Origin: Chimonanthus salicifolius
Lineage: Eukaryota > Streptophyta > Magnoliopsida > Laurales > Calycanthaceae
Assembly (NCBI GenBank): GCA_013350335.1
Contig: CM023541.1
Span: 60,825,413 to 60,889,412, forward strand
DNA: 64,000 bases
Direction: 5' to 3'
The notes beneath the pieces are model-generated. The model worked only from the letters and a program-made list of their open reading frames with translations. It made no database searches and had not been told where the DNA came from. This document shows positions 60,649 to 64,000 of this stretch, piece by piece (positions within the stretch are counted from its first letter, which is position 1; every line of letters starts with the position of its first letter). The position numbers were made by a program, and so were the translations under genes.

Positions 60649-60850
60649 ACGTTAGTTGTCCTAAAATCTCTACTTTAGATGAAGTCCTGCACCCAAACAG
60701 GATAGGCACCGGTTAACGTTAGTTGTCCTAAAATCTCTACTTTAGATGAAGTCCTACACCCACACATGATAGGCACCGATTAACGTTAGTTATCCCAAAA
60801 TCTCTACTTTAGATGAAGTCCTGCACCCACATAGGATAGGCACCGGTTAA
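60649..60850. repeat. Three tandem copies of a 67-bp unit
   Basis: The unit beginning ACGTTAGTTGTCCTAAAATC and ending GATAGGCACCGGTTA is present three times with an exact period of 67 bp and few substitutions. Confidence 0.9.
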
Positions 60851-60925
60851 TGCTATGGAGACTCAAACTCACAATCTCTCTATTCATGAAACGAGAAGTT
60901 ACCAGTTGAACTATCCTATATACCC
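60851..60925 (-). mobile_element. tRNA-like SINE head next to the 67-bp repeats
   Basis: On the minus strand, GGATAGTTCAACTGGTAAC (A box, about 60898-60916) is followed at tRNA spacing by GTTTGAGTC (B box, 60860-60868). The 67-bp repeats lie directly downstream of it on that strand, so they look like a multiplied SINE body. Confidence 0.6.
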
Positions 60926-62203
60926 ATATTAAATCACATCACAAATTTTTATTCTTTTAATTCTCTAAAAATCCCAACAACCATGAAGGCAGAGAGACTG
61001 GAGAGTCACAATTTGAAAGGTAATTTTCGTTATGCAGATCTTCTCAAATTACTCTCTCTTTTCTACGAAACTCACTTAAGCACCTTCACTGGGTCACTGA
61101 CACTGAGTTCGATTTAAATGTGGACGTGGGCTAACAGTTTAAAAATCTCAAAAATATATGATTAAAAATTCATGATTTAATGGTGTAAAGGTGATTTAAA
61201 AATATCATAAATTCTCCCAATATATAAGACATTGGGCTAAAAAAAATTTACTGCTCAATTGTCCAGTTTTAAAACTGTGTTTAGGATCATGAACATCTTG
61301 TGAATTAAATAGTAACTAGTGGATGAAATAGAGTTAAAAAATACCACAAATTCCTCTAACAGTGTCATGGAAACATTGAAATATCCATTTGCAACTGTCA
61401 TTTAGGATTGATTGGTGGAGATTACAAGGCTTGTAGATACATGTTATTTATTTATCTATCAAATCTATTTTATAATATATCAGAACAGTCCTTATTGTAA
61501 ATTATAATTTACAACAGTACTATATTTGATTTTAAAGGTTACAAGCGTATTGTCATCATCATTACTGCTTTAATTTTCATACAAACTTAACTATTTTAAA
61601 GTTAAAATGGTTTTATACCATAATAAATAAGATGTCAATATATAGTCTCTAAGGTCTCAGCACTATTACGATATTTCCTAATCCATTATATTTAATTCTC
61701 CAAAAAATTCATTTTGGTGTCTAAGCCCACACATTATAAATGGGCCAGAAACAGGTCTGGGCCCATTCTGAGAGTCGAGAAATCCTCATTTGGATTTAAT
61801 GATAGTGTAGATTCAGATCTGCCCCAAAATCAGGGCTCAAAATTGTTTCTAATTTGAGTTTGTAGAGCTTACATTGGATTCAATGAATGTTTGTCTGAAT
61901 TAGTCTTATATTTTTATTGAATGGTATAAAGTAGCAATATAAATATGCTAAATCGAATTCATCAAAAAATAAATTAAGCTACTCTCACAGCACATGCATC
62001 TTACTAATTAATAAATAAGATTGAGCTACCTTTAGAAAAAGATTGAGCCCATTTCATGATTTGAGTTCGGTGGATCCACATAGTAGGACCACGGGTCGAC
62101 TGTGGACCCTGCACAAACTCGACCCGTTGAGTAAGAATAACAGAGGAGAAAGGAAGGGAGAGAGGCATTGGATGAAAGAGAGAGAAGAGAGCTAGAAAAG
62201 GAG

Positions 62204-62254
62204 ATGCAGTGGTATTTCATTGCTGCCCTTCTCACTCTTCTTACCAGCTCTCAG
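62204..62254 (+). CDS. Nucleotide-sugar transporter, first exon (CMP-Sia-transporter-like)
   Basis: Only exon 1 is in the window: MQWYFIAALLTLLTSSQ (17 codons) and then the donor CAG|GTACCT. This matches the N-terminus of plant CMP-sialic-acid-transporter-like proteins of the NST/KT family (from memory At5g41760, which opens MQWYLVAALLTVLTSSQ), Golgi antiporters with about ten membrane spans. The piece is the start of the first span. The next exon should begin GILTTLSQ; no such sequence occurs up to 64000, so intron 1 is longer than 1.7 kb. The ATG at 62204 was chosen over the TTG-started frame upstream. The call rests on 17 residues, so it is likely but not certain. Confidence 0.7.
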
Positions 62255-64000
62255 GTACCTCTTTCACGTCTCCTAATTGCTCTTCAACTCTCTTTCCCTT
62301 TTCTCTTCTCTCCTGGTTTTTTTTTTTTTCTAGTTTTTGTTAGATCCATGGATCTTGTTGTTCTGTTGTTTAAGGGGCCATCTTATATGTTGTTAGGCAT
62401 CCGTGAAATGTCATTTTTGTCTTTAAATTTACTTTTTCATTCAATGAATTCTACAAATTGAAATATAATAGTTTTCACAGAGTTCGCGTCCATATCCTCA
62501 GTAGGATTATTGTATTTCATTTTCTTTTCAGATTTCTTTCGCCTATGGGGGATCACAGAGAGTGTTTTTTTTTTTTAAGAAAAAGTTAGAACTTGGTTGC
62601 ATCTTCTTTTATGGATTTTGTGTTTCGGTTTCACGACTAGAATTTGTTAATATACGTCATGGATGTTGTGTTTCCTCATAGTAAATGCTCACGTATATGT
62701 ATATGCTTCGATTCTATTGGATTCTGTAGAATGCAGTAGAAAAGAAAATTAGAGGGTCATATAGGCTGTGCTTATGAGGACTCCAAACTTGATTTTACAC
62801 AGCCAATTTCCAATTTTGTTGCCTAGGAGATAGTATAAAACTTGGTTTGGCTTAGCCTGAGCAGCTCATCGATTCAAGCAAGCCTTTTGAGTCCTGACTC
62901 TGAGTTCTTGGAGAGTCTCAACTCCGGATATGCCTTACTTGACATAGTGGCCTTCTAAGTTGAGTATGGATTATGGTTTATACTATGACCAAAAGTATGC
63001 ATTCAAAAGATGCTTGAAAGACCCCACTTAAAACATGGTAAACACATGGTCGCGCTTATGATCTCTCTCACTCTCTCTCTCTCCTCTGTATCAATTCCAC
63101 CTGGTTGGAAGAAATTTTCCCTTGTGTTTCTTGTGATGTTATCACCTAGATTCAATGTAAGACAGGTGATTATGTCCGTTTTCAATTGTCAAACATTTTA
63201 ATAAGACTGCAGTTGTTGCTTGACAATTGGATTTCGATGTGACCACCATCTTACTGCTAATACTGGTTATTTTGTCTATCCAGTAACTAGATCCAATGTG
63301 ATTTGGCCATCAGTTGAAAGATAGATTGCATCCTTCAGTCTCTTGCCACTAATAAAATAAACTGTTTCTAGATCATATGGGGTCCTAAGTTACCGGATTC
63401 TATCTTGATATGTGAATATGGATATTGCAATGATAGATCTCGCATAACTATGGTATGATCATAGTTATGCAAGATCTATGTCACCTGAACGTGGCACGAA
63501 CTGCTGTGGAAGTGCATAGCCACATGCGCCTACAATGTGCAGAAGATGCTATGACTTTGGTGGTGCATGAGTGCCTCAAACCACATGTGCGTATGGGTCC
63601 TACAAATCAGAGGATGTGACACAGCACCTCTATACGAGGCTATAAATAACTGGTCATGGTTGCATGGAAGACAAGGTGAGGATGCTGATATTCTCTTTGC
63701 TTCTAATGCCTCTTCATTTTTGGTCATCTCAAGCAATTTAGCCTAAGTCCTGTGACTACTTGGGCTCTAATTCTTCCCTTAACTGTTTCTTAAAGTTTTC
63801 TTGGCAAATATTTTTGTCATCAATTCAACCATTGGCTGAAAAGTTTAAGAGCTATTGTATTATAGATGTTACAAATTGCTGATGGTCTTAAAAAGTTAAA
63901 AGTTAACCTGGTTAGATGGCTGACATTAGGATGGAACATGAGAACACGTTTGTGTTGGCGAAATTAGTGGGGTACAAGGTTGGGAAACTGCCCATGATGT
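62255..64000 (+). other. Intron 1 of the transporter gene (continues beyond window)
   Basis: No coding exon of the transporter family was found. The stretch contains T-rich DNA, a (CT)n run near 63062-63083 and a 47-bp hairpin at 63433-63479. The short ORFs are without domains. Confidence 0.5.
63433..63479. repeat. Short near-perfect hairpin
   Basis: The arm ATAGATCTCGCATAACTATG (63433-63452) pairs with CATAGTTATGCAAGATCTAT (63460-63479) at 19 of 20 positions, with a 7-base loop. The stem length resembles a miRNA duplex, but the loop is short and no long lower stem is visible. Confidence 0.8.

Larger units (their letters stand above)
58888..62203. other. Intergenic DNA between the pseudokinase and transporter genes
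   Basis: The two genes diverge, so both promoters lie here. Most of 59400-61900 is AT-rich without genes. A tandem triplication and SINE-like piece occur at 60649-60925. Just before the transporter exon is a GA-rich leader (AGAGAGAAGAGAGC). Confidence 0.5.

Noticed and set aside
60860..60916. tRNA-like A and B boxes as a functional tRNA gene
   Set aside because: No acceptor stem pairing and no anticodon stem could be made out; it fits a SINE head better.
1..64000. CRISPR arrays, bacterial operons or phage genes
   Set aside because: The genes are spliced plant genes; the tandem repeats lack the regular spacer structure of CRISPR arrays.

Overview
The window is nuclear DNA of a flowering plant, most likely a woody dicot or an early-diverging angiosperm. 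The evidence is AT-rich intergenic DNA, spliced genes with long GT-AG introns, many decayed LINE, SINE and DNA-transposon remnants, and proteins closest to plant-only families. The species cannot be fixed from the sequence alone. Seven protein genes are supported, about one per 9 kb. The longest introns (2.9 to 3.9 kb) are filled with transposon debris and simple repeats.

Layout. 1-7364: intergenic, with a 32-bp minisatellite ending in a hairpin (2715-2953), a GC-richer island with four ACGT cores (5180-5400) and a duplicated repeat module (6248-6462). 7365-9351 (+): a diverged PDV1-like plastid-division gene. 11912-13602 (-): a canonical PDV1 gene, tail-to-tail with the first. 15333-19409 (+): a tiny twin-CX9C (CHCH) mitochondrial protein split by a 3.9 kb repeat-filled intron. 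19410-26377: intergenic, with a 51-bp tandem duplication, a 5'-truncated LINE with a poly(A) tail (minus strand) and a dispersed inverted-repeat-type element. 26378-32617 (+): a 727-residue coiled-coil protein of unknown function with a strong SUMO-interacting-motif candidate. 32618-40680: transposon-rich intergenic DNA holding a compound foldback element, an ACGT-rich island, a complete non-autonomous hAT element with an exact 8-bp target duplication, a LINE fragment and a SINE. 40681-54098 (+): a SPA-family (SUPPRESSOR OF PHYA-105) gene with an inferred leader exon and seven coding exons; one intron must be read as GC-AG. 56947-58887 (-): a single-exon plant MLKL-type pseudokinase. 62204 to the right edge (+): exon 1 of a CMP-sialic-acid-transporter-like nucleotide-sugar transporter, which runs off the window.

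How the genes relate. There is no operon-like logic. The two PDV1 genes are paralogues that would act at the chloroplast division site. The SPA protein would work with COP1 in light signalling. The MLKL-type pseudokinase belongs to cell-death and immunity signalling. The MLKL-type and transporter genes appear, from memory, to be near neighbours in Arabidopsis too (At5g41730 and At5g41760), so this end of the window may be an old syntenic block.

No clearly new biological system was found. The strongest leads are the inverted PDV1 pair, a RanBP2-type zinc-finger ORF sitting as a possible alternative terminal exon in the SPA gene, the obligatory GC-AG intron, the nested foldback element, and the unknown coiled-coil/SIM protein.
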